64,000 nucleotides of DNA, taken from Lepidonotus clava (Eukaryota; Annelida; Polychaeta; Phyllodocida; Polynoidae). Under the pieces are notes generated by a model. That model was not told the origin of the DNA. It worked only from the letters and a program-made list of their open reading frames with translations, and did not search any database. The stretch covers positions 30,950,949-31,014,948 of the forward strand of contig OW387143.1 in NCBI GenBank assembly GCA_936440205.1. The letters are read 5' to 3'. The translations under genes were made by a program, and so were the position numbers. Positions 49,345 to 62,782 of the stretch are shown one piece after another (the stretch's first letter is position 1; each line of letters begins with the position of its first letter).

Positions 49345-49855
49345 TTGCGGCAATATGTTGCAATAACATCCCAGTGGGACATCACAGTAGTACATTGCTG
49401 CGTCATTATTGAGAGCTATCAAAGTAATGCAATAGGGACCATAACAGAACAAAACAAAACATCAATGCAACCTTACAATAACTTCACACTTTCTTGCAGC
49501 TAGGCAGGGCCTAACCCAAGCAATAATATGACGTTATAATAACATTATCATAATGTTCTGGTGAATTATGCTTTGGTTCTTGTTACATTATTTTGATGGC
49601 ACCCAAAAACGTCTTGAACCTAACATTGCGATATCGCAATATAATGTTATTGTGACATTCTTGTAACATATTATAACATTTTTTATTAGTTAGGTCACAA
49701 CATGACCAAAATATAACGTTATTATAACGTTCTTTTTTGATAAGTTGTAACTATACCTAAAATAACGTTATTGTTATGTGACAATTGGATGGGTTTCAGA
49801 TTAACTAAAAAGTACAGTCGAAGAGGGTTCTTGTTACGTTGCTGCTTTCCTGGGA
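49345..49855. mobile_element. MITE family B, head-to-head pair
   Basis: The first part (to about 49520) matches the 56.6-kb copy in plus orientation: CATCACAGTAGTACATTGC, then TCATTATTGAGAGC. The second part matches the 5955 copy directly: GTTACATTATTTTGATGGC, then ACGTTATTATAACGTTC. It ends TTACGTTGCTGCTTTCCTGGGA. The two halves are in opposite orientation, so this is an internally inverted or nested element. Confidence 0.55.
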
Positions 49856-50210
49856 AGAAGGTTATATTAGGACCCCTTGGCCAACTATACCCACACACCC
49901 ACCCACGCCCACACCCACTTTCAAAATCCTTGGTCCTTGGCAGTATCCTAATCAGATGCGTGGTCAGTGATCAATACACCTCGGCCCTGAGACTACAAAG
50001 GGTGATTAGGGCGCTGCGTGGCGGGCGGGCCGTGAGTTACTCGGCCCGTCACCTGGAGGAGGCCGCCTGGCGGGAGCCGCTGGAGATGGTGGGGCAGATA
50101 GGGCACGGACAGGGCACGGACAGGGCCACCACAAGGCCCTATTAGGGACGCGCCCTCAGCCCCCCGACCCCCCGGACGGCCGGCGGGCCCTCTGAAGTGG
50201 ACGTGAGGGG

Positions 50211-50241
50211 CGGCTCCAGGGCGGCTCCAGGGCGGCTCCAG
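50211..50241 (+). repeat. Three 11-bp units GGCTCCAGGGC
   Basis: Perfect short tandem repeat in a GC-rich island, preceded (about 50097-50126) by another short array of CAGGGCACGGA units. Confidence 0.75.
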
Positions 50242-50343
50242 TAATCGGCCTTCGCCGTGGAGGTGTCAGAGAGTACGTACATACTGTGGAGGTGTAGGGG
50301 ATACCTAATACTGAAGGACCTCAGCCTAGGAAGTGAGTGGAGT

Positions 50344-50763
50344 GGAGGGGGCACTTTCTGTTTTAAGGGAGCTACATATAGCCAGATACATGCACTGCCT
50401 TTTTTGTAACTGACGTCCTTTGAATTGGAGTAGAGTACCCCCTTTATTTTAGGAATACAATTTGAAACAATCGCTTGCAAAAAGAGGAGTGCCCCAATCC
50501 CAAAATATACATAAATCGCCAAAAATTGTCTACAAAAATTGGTCAGGATAAGACGACGGATCCCGGCGAGGGATACACTTATTCTTTGATCTTTGTGAAT
50601 TAAAGTAAGTACAGAAATGATTGTTATGCCCCCTCCCCCACCCATCTTTGTTTCTGGAAGTACCTGACTGTCCTATATACTTTTGAAACAAAGGGAGCTG
50701 GGCGTTGTGTAGTTGTGTAGTCATTTGCCATTGGAACCCTTTAAGACCCAAGTGCCCCCCCTC
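50344..50763 (+). mobile_element. MITE family A, full but diverged copy
   Basis: Left end GGAGGGGGCACTT, right end AGACCCAAGTGCCCCCCC. The internal GTAACTGACGTCCTTTGAAT and ACCCCCTTTATTTTAGG stretches align with the family. About 420 bp, slightly longer than the others. Confidence 0.65.
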
Positions 50764-51735
50764 TCCCCACTTAACCCCTCCGCTCCCAATCATAACTACT
50801 CACATTACAACACAAACAGAACACTCCCCCGAGCAGCTCGCCCTGTCAGTTCGATTATTTGGGTTGGCGCACGCCGAGTTGGTTTGGACCGCGTGTTGGG
50901 GCTATAGTAGGACGTGTAGGACAGGGTAACCAGCCATGACAGTAATAGAACAACGGATACATCTGGTGTTACCTTTGATGCTAAAAGAAATCAAAGCAGA
51001 TCCGATGTCACTGGATTATCGATGGGTCTGGTAACTTTGTCTAATGAACCCTTTGTAGTAGTTACTGGGCACTTTAGCGTTGAGACAGTTGCCCTTAAGA
51101 CCCCTTAAGAGTAGCAGTACTGTACGGGTTTGAATTTGATCTTGGCAGCTCATCGCTTTAAGTCAGATCAGTGAGGAGGTTCTGTTAGATCAAACACCTT
51201 CATGGCTTGTCTTTTCAGTACGGTAGTTTCAAGAATCCCTATAAAAGGACGATCACTCCACATATATGCGCACTGTAGTCTACTCTTTTAATGCTATTGC
51301 CCAATACCAAACTTTTAGGCCCACTTTATTGCTTACTGCTCGCAAGACTAGATTCTACAAATAAATAAAGACAGTGATTAGATAAGATGTTTATTAAAGC
51401 TAGACAAACTAATCAATACGTGCGCTCATAGCATGATGTGTGATTCAAAATAAAGAAGACCAACTAATAAGATCTATACCTATCGATCTAAAGAGTTTAA
51501 GTTCTACTTATGGGATTCCTTTCTTCTAGAATCAACGTTATTACCCTACTTCTTCTAAAATGATGCTCTTTTGCATGTTGCTGTCTAAATACTGAACTTT
51601 CTTCAGGCCAAGAACCAGCGAAATGGGTCATAACCAACCTGTCCATTTGGTTGCTGTTTTGTTAAACTGCTTTCTAAAGGACCTGTGGGAACCAGCAAAT
51701 TGGGTCATGACCCCATTTCTTAGTACCAGCCTCAT

Positions 51736-51895
51736 CCTCCATGGTGTAGTGGTTAAGACCCTCACCTCCAAACCCAAAGATTGTGGATTCGAATCCTGGC
51801 GAAGCCACTTGTAACATACAAAAAACGCACACGTGTACCATAAACATAAAAATAAACATACAAAATAAAATAAAGGTAATAAAAATACATTTCCC
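51736..51895 (+). mobile_element. tRNA-derived SINE-like element
   Basis: TGGTGTAGTGGTTAAGAC fits a pol III A box. About 30 bp on, GGATTCGAATCC resembles a B box with one extra base. It then runs to GAAGCCAC and an A-rich tail (AAATAAAATAAAGGTAATAA). The acceptor arms do not pair, so it is not a functional tRNA. The reverse-strand reading DSNPQSLGLEV is the usual artefact of translating such tRNA-like repeats. Confidence 0.55.
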
Positions 51896-53293
51896 ATCTT
51901 GGGTTTCCAGGTTTATGAGGAACACTCCGCAAAAGGTTTTATAATCAAAACAACACATTTGATCTGTAGCAGTTTTACAGTACATAGAAATCAATGTAGG
52001 ATTCGTGATGGCTTTAAAAGTCGCCCTTTGACTTTTCATGTCATGATATAATATCCATGGGCAAATGTATTAGCCCCAGGGAGGACCTTTACATGTATAC
52101 ATATGGTAAAACATGTTCTGGGCCTAAGCTAAAGGGCCGACACTTGAAAAGGGCCCGGGCCTCTGGATCATTGGCCGCTGGAAGTGACCCCGCAGATAGA
52201 GGGCGCTACGGGGCAAATGAGGGTCACGTGATCAAAGACCGTGCCTGGGTGCCCGGATGAAGAAGGGCGAAGTGGCGGCCCCTGGTGGTGACCATGTGCG
52301 ACGGGTCTTGGGGGGGGGGGGGGGGGGTTAACATCGTCACCTAGTTTAGGATGGGGAGTCAAAACGTAATTAAGAAGCTTCGTGCAACCCATTCAATACA
52401 ATCATATTCAAGTGGATGAGGTCATGTATATGAATATAATTTCAGACATTTAAAAATGTGTATTATTGTTTTCTAATTTCTCTAAACGTTCACGGTTTGT
52501 TGAAGGTTCACATTTCCTAAAATAGGAGCTAGCGAAAGATAGAGCAACCTTCACTTCGAGTTGTTCCCGACAATCGTTTGAGACAATGGAAGTGTACCAC
52601 TTGTCGGCTCTACAAAAGAAATGTCCTTGAGTCTTGTGCCCAACTTATTGGGACCTATAGAGCAATGCACAGACCCGGGCACAGACCCTGGGACAGAACA
52701 CACGCATTAGAAATAAAAGTATTCTCAATTTGAACTCAACACCAAGAAGTTATATCATCAAACGACCACTAAACCTTTCGAAAAGCTGGACTTCTAAGCT
52801 TGGATTTGTGATATGCCATTGTCAATGAGAGTAGGTAATAATATTTGTAAGTTAAACAATTATGATGTTTTAAAACTTGACTGAGACTGAGATTCTTCTT
52901 CACTCCTCTGGACTTTTTGTAATCATTTCCTAATTGAGATATTTAAGAAGCAATCCACACATGTCTACTCCCCCAAAGGAACATACCCACAACCGTCTCT
53001 CATTACAACCCCAGTCCCACATACATAAACTGTTACTTATATACTACTTACATCCCCTGTTGCCCCTCGTATTCCCCACCAACGAGGACCATGTGAGCAA
53101 CTCACTCCAACTCACCAACTGCTCACACAGTCACCCAAACCTTCTGTATGTGTTTTTTTTTTTCAGGGCGTGTTGTTCATTAATAAGGCGTCAACTATAA
53201 ACTGGGCCTGGGCCGAGCAGTGACGGGTCTCTTATTGTGGCCTGATGGGTGTGACGAATGGTCTAATGAATAGACCAGGGCCCGACTTAATGT

Positions 53294-53330
53294 TCGCCAG
53301 GTGGCGCCAGTCAACCGGCGGCCATCTTGA
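53294..53330. promoter_or_regulatory. CTCF-like plus YY1-like pair
   Basis: TCGCCAGGTGGCGC fits the CTCF AGGTGGCGC half. GCGGCCATCTTGA (53318-53330) is the reverse complement of a YY1-type AAGATGGC site. A second instance of the spacing seen at 30.2 kb. Confidence 0.4.
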
Positions 53331-53721
53331 AAGGCGGGGAGTGATGTGCTTTGGTCTTTGATGTGGGACGTGGGGGTGAGTGTCGGTCGTGGTGAAGGGG
53401 ATATGCCAAGGACGTGTGAGAAGCATGGGAATAACACAAACAGATTGGAGTGAACATGTAGAATCATATCAACAACACAAACAAATGTGGTGATATGTGC
53501 AGTGTATAAGAATGCAATTTCCTCACTGTAGGTAGATGGCACCTTGAAATAACAAGTAAAACCAGTTACCTATAGTCTATACCCAGTAACGTGTCCAGAT
53601 ACGACAAGATTGAAGTCTTGCTTACTGTCACACCTCACGAAATCTATAAAAAGAACTAGTAACGCACAAGAACATTACTGGACCTGAAATGCAACAGAAA
53701 GTGTGAGCTACAGACTGGAGC

Positions 53722-53727
<6 letters not shown>

Positions 53728-53755
<28 letters not shown>
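53728..53755. repeat. (TA)n microsatellite
   Basis: Pure TA run of about 14 units. Shorter TA runs also lie at 37419-37462 and 38735-38753. Confidence 0.9.
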
Positions 53756-53758
<3 letters not shown>

Positions 53759-54364
53759 TGTATTTACTCCAGTTGAAAGAATGTTAAAGTGTTACAATAA
53801 TTATCTTAAGTATCAGAACAGAATAGCATAAACAATCCAAACGATTCACCACGCAGAGATGTCATGCACTAAATCGTTGTTATCGCTATAATCACCCTAA
53901 GACAGCCACACAGACATACTTTGTCCTATCTAAATGAGTATCTCACCTTCATATTTACTTGTACATGTATCCCCATCTCTACCAATACAACTTTCTCAAT
54001 AAAGTGGCACCACCCTGATGTTGAAAACTGAAACACCTTTTTGGGAGTTGTGATATACTTAAGCTATATAGAGTGAAGTGACCTAATTACCAAAGGTCCC
54101 AAAACCTGGCAGACTGGGTGACTGCGCAGGTTCATGGTAAAGGTGTATAGTCCATATCCCAGAGTCCATATCCCAAGTTCACCATGGGTACCATGTGCCA
54201 AGTTGATGTGAGCATCTGAGGTGAGCAGCTCACGACCTACTCGTCCCCAGCCCTTAGCTTCTCGGGCTGCTCCCTGCCAAGATGCAACTTTGCAGAACCT
54301 TCTGCAACTACTTTGACTTTTAGCTACTAAAATGACACATAGCAGTTTCACTCTTTATGTTGAC

Positions 54365-54600
54365 CTTACCACAGACCTTACCAAAATGATAACTTTATCA
54401 TCATGTTATTATTTCAGTGAAATTAAGATCCAACCAAAAAAGAACATTTTTTGATAAGATTCTGTTTTGGTTGAAGAACGTAACCATAACTTTGCAATAA
54501 CTTTGTAGTGCAAGATCACAGCAGTACAGCAACGTTATTGACAGTCACTAAAACAACGTATACTACCAAAATAGGATGAAACAGAGCGTCACTGAAACAT
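54365..54600 (+). mobile_element. MITE family B, partial copy
   Basis: CTGTTTTGGTTGAAGAACGT, TTGCAATAACTTTGTAGTGC and ATCACAGCAGTACAGC align with the 56.6-kb copy. Termini not clear. Confidence 0.5.
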
Positions 54601-55718
54601 ACCCGGAGCTACTCTCCCTAGAGCCGCTTACCCCGGCCTACTTTACCTCCGACTGTTGACCAGATGGTGGGGTTATAGGGCCCTACATGTCGGTCTTAAC
54701 GAGTCTGTTCACCTGGCCGTGTCTGGCCCCTGATGGATGCTGATGAGTCGGCCCGGCCACCCCGTTATGACACGCCTTGTTTAAAACAACTCCCCTCAAT
54801 AACCCCTGGAGGCAGGAAGTATGGGCCGGCTCTTATCGACTGGGGCCAGGTTCACATGAAAGCGTCTCCATTTGTGAAGTATATAACTAAAATATTACTT
54901 CCTATTTTAGCAGGTTGTATTTATTACTTTGTGAATATTTTTAACATTTCACAATGGTCATTCACTCATGTTACTATTCATTCATCGTTTATTGTCAACT
55001 TCAAATTCATATACACATGATGTTCCAGTTGATCACTTGAGAATAGATAGGACTGATAAAATGTAACTATGATGCTATGAAAATACTGATATAAATACAT
55101 GTATACGCACGCAGAGTCCAATTCAGTCTTTAGCTTATAAGTATGATTATGTCTTGATCACCAGTGCAAACTTTTAGTTTTTGAGCAATTTAATAACAAA
55201 TGTGATTTGTATTGACTTAACGATAAGGGTACTACATAAAGGATAACAAGGCTAAGTAATAGTCTTGGTTAGGAGTACTGGTGATCGCCCTAAATAAACA
55301 TGATATCTTTTTATTTGGTCACATATGATATGTTTCAAGTAGATAGAAATTATAAGGTTGGTTGTGACAAGAATGATGGACTTCTATATGTTGTGTTATT
55401 AGGTTATTTACTTGTAAACAAATATAGTAAGATACATGTACATGTGTACGTACTTGGCATGTCCTCTTAGATTATAAGCAATTTCAATAACTCCACAATA
55501 AGACATCAGCCTCCAGTACATAAAGCTCAGTTAAACAGACACATAATGACAAGTACACATGTTTGCTCAGCTCATGTCCTGTAAGTTATGATTTGTATGA
55601 TAAACGAGACGCCATAACGTCAGGGGACGCAACGTCAGATTCCCCAATTATCGCCCAGTCCCCTCCAGCTCAGGTGACGTCCTGACTCCTCCAGGGCCTG
55701 CCTGGCGACCCTTGAGGA

Positions 55719-56104
55719 GGGGGGGCACTGACTCTTTGAAGGTTGCTATCCAATTTCGAACTACCACCCCTACTTTTCATGACTGACAACTCCTGAATTT
55801 TAGTTGAACGCTCCTGATCTTTCGGAGACAAAAATCACTATTTCTAAAAAATCAGAGTGTGTCAAAACATGTACCAGGAAATACACAAATGTTACCTAAC
55901 TCGCTGAGAAAAAGTTTCATTAAATTTCATTCGGTTTGAAATATTGTAACAATAAGACTAAGGGTCAAGTTATTGACCGTAGAATTATTGTTCTATGGAA
56001 GATCATAATATAGTTCACCACTTCCTCATCTTTGCCTAAAAAGGGGTTGACCGCCCCACAATGACGACATTATGAACAGGTACAACCCAAGTGCCCCCCC
56101 CCCC
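55719..56104 (+). mobile_element. MITE family A, full copy
   Basis: About 386 bp, from GGGGGGGCACTGACTCTTTG to ACCCAAGTGCCCCCCCCC. Contains CATGACTGACAACTCCTGAA and, near the right end, GCCTAAAAAGGGGTTGACCG, which also occurs in the 61.6-kb fragment. Confidence 0.75.
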
Positions 56105-56569
56105 ATCCTCTTGCACCCTGGAGGGCCCCGCGCACCTGCCGCCCGTCACCTTGATGTTACTGCCCAGGTCCATCTTCACAATCAGACCCCGGGAATCAGA
56201 CCCAGGAGTGGGCATGTAGGCTGGTGCATGAACTCCTACTAGGTGATCTCCTCCCATTGCGTTCGACATGTCTTTAAGCCCCTTGCATCCTGATTAAGGC
56301 TGCCCTTCACCTCCCAAATGAAGATCCCAATGTCATAGGCGGATCCAGGGTAAGAGTCAGAGGGGACTATCTGTCACCCCCTCCCCCCCATCTCTGCTTG
56401 TTTGGTTTGGGATTACCTAGATTACGAAAAGAAGTAGAAATGGATTCCGCGCACAAGAGGCTCTCTTCCCCTTTGTACTATTTTTTTACTTTTCACATTC
56501 TGGCTTCTCCTGCAGGTACAAGACGATGCCCTGGAACGAAAATGATCGGTAATTTGTTCAATAATCATA

Positions 56570-56750
56570 TATATACTATATTAACATTCTGTTTTGGTAG
56601 AAGAACATAACCAGAACATTGCAATAACGTCGCAGCGCGGCATCACAGCAGTACTTTGCAGCGACATTATTGGGAGCCACAAAAAGTATATAACAAGAAC
56701 TGAAACAGAATGAAACAAAACATTACTGCAATGTTATAATAAGACGTGCA
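56570..56750 (+). mobile_element. MITE family B, partial copy
   Basis: Holds TCTGTTTTGGTAGAAGAACA, CATCACAGCAGTACTTTGC and CGACATTATTGGGAGCCAC, the best-preserved family B core in the window. It ends near the CAATGTTATAATAAG stretch. Confidence 0.55.
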
Positions 56751-58504
56751 TCTCAGTTACATCATTACACTCAGCCCCTAACCCTTGCCGTAACCCCGGC
56801 GGGTGCCCGGCTGACGTTGGTGGATGAGGTGGGTGAGAGGCGGGAGTTGGGCGGTGTGTCGGCCCTGTCCCTGCCCCCGCTCTGAGCTGCTCACATCTAT
56901 CTCTGCTCTATTACCAGCTCATTAGGGCCCTGAGCTGCTCACTGTATAGGAGTATGGAAGAGGTGAGGGGGTGAGGGGATGGCATTGGCTGTTTGTGATC
57001 ACATGAGGCCACGAAGCGATGGTGTTTACACGATATGCGAATTACGGTCTGTCAAATAGGATTTCCGCAAACAATTTAGATAACAACCAACATACCTGTC
57101 TGTACATATTACGGTCTTGGAGAATGGTGCGAATCTATCTCAATATCATTATTTTAATTTCATTGCCCAAGACACATACTTACAAATACAATTAGGCTGT
57201 GGCCCCGGCTGTGGCATAGTTGAAGTGTAGCCTACTAGTACATGTACCTTGCATCTTCTCTTTTGAGATATCAACGCACCATTATTTCCTTAACAACTTT
57301 TGCATGGCTTGTCTATTGCAGCAAATGGGATTGTGGAGGGTGGGGGATATGAAATACCTTTGGTATTGTCTTGAACCATATTCTAAACCATTTTACTCAC
57401 AAAGCAATATGCCTACATCTGAAATTGTAAGTAGGCCTAAGCTTAGGTTACTGATGACGGTATTGTTTCCATTTGCTCAAAAACATACATCATGATCATA
57501 TGCACAGTTTATTTACAAATATTTCCATCACTCACTGAACACCTGAAAGATCATGCATACCTAGATGAAAATGAAAACAGAATACAAAAAATAAAGTGTT
57601 TTTTTTGGTAAGATAAGCATATCAATTACAGTCACCAATATCTGGATATAGGCCTACTTGCGAAGCTTATATAACAGTCAGTGTGAGCCAAGAAAACCTG
57701 CGACATTCAACGTTCAAGTAATCACAAAGAGTAACTTGTAAACAGACAACATACCGAGCCCCTTTCCTTTCCCTCCCCACCCAGACCCCATCCCTGGTAA
57801 GCCGAACCTGATGAAGACGTGGTATGTAAACATGCAGCGCCCCCACCCGCCGTGCGGCATTAGTCAGAACTAGGCCCGCTGGTTCCAACTCCGGCCACCT
57901 GGGGGCAGCTCGGGCCGGGCGTCACGGCAGCTGGTAACTGGCGACGTGACGGGGGCGCAGGACCAGCGAAAGGGGATGATTGGGGGAGGTGGGCTTGGTG
58001 ATAGGTTTTAGCGCACTTTTAACTCTATTCAACAAAATTATTTTGACTATGGAAATGTGTGTTTTTGTTAGTCTATACTTCGCACAAAACCCATGAGCGC
58101 CTAAGCAGGCAGACATAGTATCCCAAAGTGAAGGTCGAGAACCCTCCTCTTTTTCAAAGTCTCAGATCCACCAATTATTCGAGACCTAAACATCTTTGGA
58201 AAAAGAGTCGGCCTGCTATGAGGATTAATTCTGATTGATTTAAAATTTGATAGACCCACCCATACCTCACCTTTTTTTGAGTGTACATTAATCTTGTAAA
58301 CACAGCGTCACGAGGGAGTTTGAGTTCATTATCAGTTTTTTTCCTAATGCCGTCAATTTTCAATTAATATGTTGTTAGTATTATGTATAAACTACCCCAG
58401 TACGCTATGGCACACCCACATATATTAATCATCGTTTAACTGTTTACAGTTTTTCTACGTCATGTGGTAATGGCCACACGTTGCGTCATAGGGGCGTCCT
58501 GTGG

Positions 58505-58564
58505 TGACGTCATGCTGTGACGTCAGTGGAGTGGACGTGTCGGTATGGTCAGGGGGTGACGTCA
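58505..58564 (+). promoter_or_regulatory. Cluster of three perfect CRE palindromes
   Basis: TGACGTCA at 58505-58512, 58518-58525 and 58557-58564, with half-sites around them (CGTCA at 58456 and 58484). Such clusters bind CREB/ATF-type bZIP factors. About 16 kb upstream of Prrx. Confidence 0.5.
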
Positions 58565-58588
58565 GGGTCAGGGCGACACGGGTCAGGG

Positions 58589-58602
58589 CCGCTAGGGGGC
58601 CA
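58589..58602 (+). promoter_or_regulatory. CTCF-like site
   Basis: CCGCTAGGGGGCCA fits the CTCF core with one mismatch. It lies just downstream of the CRE cluster. Confidence 0.35.
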
Positions 58603-61600
58603 CAGGCTGCATGGGGGGCATCCCCTACCTCCCCCTATATATGTGACCGAAAGGGGGTACCACGGGGGTCAATTTGTGAGGTGGAGTTTTAGTGGCTTAT
58701 TCGCAGCGGTGCATGGGGAGGGGGTGCTTACGATTTCCATTATTTTTTTCTTTGGTCACCAAGCTTACGATATGGATATTGTGCAAAGAAATATAATGTT
58801 GACTCAATATGATCACGAGTTAGCATCTGGGGGTAGCATCGCAGAAGGGTCTCGGGACGATGGACATCACACAATTACTTGTCTACATTGTTTACACCAT
58901 AACGCCATAAGCAAAATTTGATATGAGCTGAAATGACATCAAAATGTTGCTGAAAATGTTCCTAGGCTAAAATGTAATGTTTTCAAGCCGTTACTAATGT
59001 TTCAAAGGAATAATTCTATTAAACGTTTATAGGCGTAATAGGCAACGGGCACTCTGTCACTGTCGAGATTTTGAATTGAAGATCGAAAAAAAATATTCGG
59101 AGAAATACACGCGTATTGTCACATCTGTTGTTATATCTATATTTAAGATAGCAGATATCCAGTACGATGTGGACATTAATATAGCTTTGTAAAATATGTG
59201 CAAAAGGTCGTGCATGTATATTGTAGCAAGCCAAATTGTAAAGTATTCCTTAATTTACCACAGGATCGCAAGTAGCTAAAACGATTAATAGTTGAATTAG
59301 TGGACTATTCGAGAAAATCTCAATTCAAATCTTCAGTTCTTACTACGCAATAACATCTCAAATTAGAAATCTTATTTAGATATAATCTCAACACCATGCG
59401 CCCACACAATTCCCCATGCAGCTGACTACCAATATAGACTAAAAGAACAGACTAAAACCTCAAGTCATCACACTTGTAAATATTTCATCAACATCAATAC
59501 AAAACCCATATGTCCGTCATCCCAATTACTCTCTTGGTTCCACCACATTTCTCCCGTGAAGGAACCTTAATGACTAAACGTACAGAGAGTGAGTACCCCG
59601 TGTCTCTACGGCGAGCTGCTCGGAGCTGCTCGGAGCTTCTCACCATGGGAACGGACGGCGGGGAGTCTTTATGATATTAAAACTAATTAATCGGCCTCTG
59701 TGAAGTGTCCACCTTAATAAGAGTCCCTGCTGACAGGAAACAGGGTGTGGGAAGAAACTTAAGTTATTGGGAATCGTAGTTTTCAAAATAACTCCTTGTT
59801 CTACTGTTGTAGCCCGAGGTTTATCTAAGAAAAATATAGACATTATTCAGAACAGTATCTCAAGTATAGTCAATGCTTCGATTTCTTATAATTCGTGAAT
59901 TTTTAAGAATTTGTATTGCTCTATTCACTGCTTATCAATCATGATGTAAAATTAATATTATAGGCCTACTACTATTTTGTAAAAATTAATTTCTTTAGAA
60001 ACTTATGATTTACTATGTAGCCAAGCCCCGTCGAGTCGTACACTCATCCACCCATAGGCCTGCTATTTTGCCACAATTTTATATTATTCATCTAACCTCT
60101 GGAAGATCATGTGACACGCATGAAAAAGTAAAATCTTTTCCCGCACAAAAAGAAAAGGGTATTTTAGTAAACATGAGACACTCTACAGATCCAACTATAC
60201 CGGTCCCAATTATAATAGCTGGTTCCTGGCGCACCTGTTGGGCCACGTTAAGCCTGGCGTGGACCAGCGGGTGACCAGCAGCTCAAAGCTACGCCATTTC
60301 AGCTTTAATTAGAACGAGGCCGAGCTCTGAGATTAGTTCTCTTTGGTGATTCTAACAAGGCCGACGGCCGCAGCTAACTAGCTGTTTTCCTCTCTTGTAT
60401 CTGAAGCTGATCCAAATAGGCGGGTAGAGTCAAGCTAGGAATAATTGAAACATGTCTGTAAATTTTGCTTATAATAATAATGCATATTCTCGTAGCAAAC
60501 TAGCTGGAAAATTACATACTAGGCCTACTAACAGCAATATTACTATCCGAGTTTGATGAAGGTGTATTGTGTTATTGAAGAGCCTTCCATGCTATCTCAA
60601 AATAGTAATTATCATATATATTTTTCAATCATTTCCACAAGATCCATCAGATCCAGGTCTGATCTTCCAAGAAGTTGAATATAAAACCTAATTTCAGTTT
60701 TCTTCTAATAAATAATATTGTTGTACATTATAATACCTGTAGTCCTACTCAGCACAATACTAGTTTCCTACACTGAATTGGAACTAAGACTTTCCCAAAT
60801 GAAAAAAACAAACGGAACAAAAATGGCAAATGACTAAGCGTCCTGTTTGGTATTATTTTAACCCCTTGACCCTAACTAACCCGACCTTGACCTTGGTCTT
60901 GACCCTGGAGGTAGATCAGAAGGTTAGTGCAGGTGTTTGCCGGGAGAGGGCGTGGTGGGCAGGTGGCGTTCACAGGGCCGACTTAATCAACCAGGTGTGG
61001 CCAGATAGAAGGTTCTTAAAAGGAGCACGCCTCCAACTTCTATCAAAATGTCAAACTTCCGACCTTTCAGATGAAAAACCTTATTTTTCACTATTTGATT
61101 TAAGTATATATGTTTCGTCTATTGATCACTTTCGTTTTAAGCAGTAAGTATTGTAGTTTTGTTCGACTGATAATAAGACATGCACGGTGACATACATGAC
61201 GATAATTATGTTTCTGTTTGTAAAAAATGGGTAACTGAAAAAAAAAAGGAAATTCAAACCTTGTTTGACGAACTTAATTACACACATATCATCAAAAAGC
61301 ACAAACTAATAGCCTCTGGAAACTGGTTGAAACTACCGTCTACTTCTGTATATTCCCATGTGGGTGTTAATCACATCTCCCTGGTTTAATTCCCTAAATC
61401 CATTTAAACAGACTGTTGAAATATCTTGATGAAAACATAATTATTTAAAATACATGTTTACTATGATCAAACAAGATTTATAAAATGTTTAGGTGATCAT
61501 GAGCTAGTATGACCTCTCCGAAAACTCCTTTCCACTTTATTACGGTAATGTTAAAGCTTTGTTTTCAAGATGTTTTTGGAGGAGAACAAGATATGATGAC

Positions 61601-61610
61601 ATTTGATGTT

Positions 61611-61702
61611 CCTGTTTTGGCCTAAAAGGGGTCGACCACACCCAAATTAGGACGTTCGCTTCTCTCCGTTTTATTGTACCCTATCAAGGCCCAAGTGCCC
61701 CC
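61611..61702 (+). mobile_element. MITE family A, 3' fragment
   Basis: GGCCTAAAAGGGGTCGACCA through CAAGGCCCAAGTGCCCCC matches the right end of the 55719 copy. The left end is not recognisable. Confidence 0.55.
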
Positions 61703-62345
61703 TCGAGTATCAAATTTTAACGCTGCACTGCTTGTTTTCAGTTACTAACCGTCTAACGTTTGTTACCCTGTTGATGGGAAGAAAACAACCTAAATAAATT
61801 TGCATATTTTGTTCCAATGACTAGAAGTTAAGGTGTTAATGGCTGAGTGTCTGCAAATGATCCAACCACTTAATCCGTTGTTCACACATCGCATGGTGAA
61901 CCAGCCCTATAGGCCCCTAATCTACATGAACAAAAGAGGTCTATAGGAAATTATATTGTTTTGATGTTTATAAGGCCATAGTTAATCCCTTGTTATTTCC
62001 CCAGAATCATGTAGGAGATTATGTGAAACCCTTTTGTAGATTCACGAAAATACAATAGACCCATAGAACAAATTTGACATAACAAGTTGGGATCAGCATA
62101 TTGAAGGGGGTTGGGGGCGCTTTTATAAATGTTCTTCTCGGTAAAGGGAGGGGCGTGGGCCCCCGTGCCTCCCATCCGCCAATAGTGTTCAAAGGTAAGG
62201 GTGTAGGAACCCAAAAGTTTATGTCACGTGACCTCAAACATAGCCAGAATTGCCCGGCAGAATTGTCAGCTGGAACCCGGGCTCTCTCACATTCGCAAGA
62301 CCTGGAACCCCCCTCTGGTTTTCCAGGAAATCCTCTCATGTATTG

Positions 62346-62398
62346 GGGTGTGGTGGTAAGGCGCTGGATAGTACGGGGATACCAGGGGAGCAATCGGC
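62346..62398 (+). mobile_element. Possible tRNA-like SINE relic
   Basis: GTGTGGTGGTAAGGCGCTGG resembles an A box and anticodon arm of tRNA-derived SINEs and is followed by GGGGATACCAGGGGAGCAAT, but the B box is poor. Low confidence. Confidence 0.3.
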
Positions 62399-62768
62399 TT
62401 AGACATCACCAACAAGCGCCAATTATGTCGAAAAATGAAACATTTAAAAACGTCCAATCTTCCCTATCTCATCCGGGAATCTCATCAAGGCAAGACCTCT
62501 ACCTATAGAGGGCTTCGTTCTGCCCACCAAAGACTGCAGTACCTCAGACAAATGTCATTGGGGAATGGGCCCGAGACCTTTTCTTTATCTGGCCTCCCTG
62601 ATAGCAGCCATGATGGTAACCAGCTCCACCTGGGGCCGTACATTACGTCAGATAACGTCATATTTTGTGGTCCGATACCTGACGGCGGCCATGACACCCG
62701 GTTTTAATCAGGCGCCCCATGCTGGCTCAGGTAGGAACAAGGACGGCCAGGTAAAGACCCGGATGTAG

Positions 62769-62782
62769 GCGCCACCTAGCGG
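62769..62782 (-). promoter_or_regulatory. CTCF consensus, reverse orientation
   Basis: The reverse strand reads CCGCTAGGTGGCGC, a full match to the degenerate CTCF core. It is the outermost site upstream of Prrx and points towards the forward-oriented site at 18432. Confidence 0.45.

Noticed and set aside
50142-50645. 167-codon minus-strand open frame
   Set aside because: Spans a GC repeat and a family A MITE; compositional.
51738-51809. Functional tRNA gene
   Set aside because: A- and B-box-like sequences are present but the acceptor arms do not pair, the T arm has an extra base and an A-rich tail follows.
51628-52039. Open frames with DSNPQSLGLEV
   Set aside because: Reverse-strand translation of a tRNA-like SINE head; not a protein.
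61180-61389. 69-codon open frame that reads like ordinary protein
   Set aside because: No homologue recognised, no splice sites or polyadenylation context and AT-rich flanks; chance cannot be excluded.
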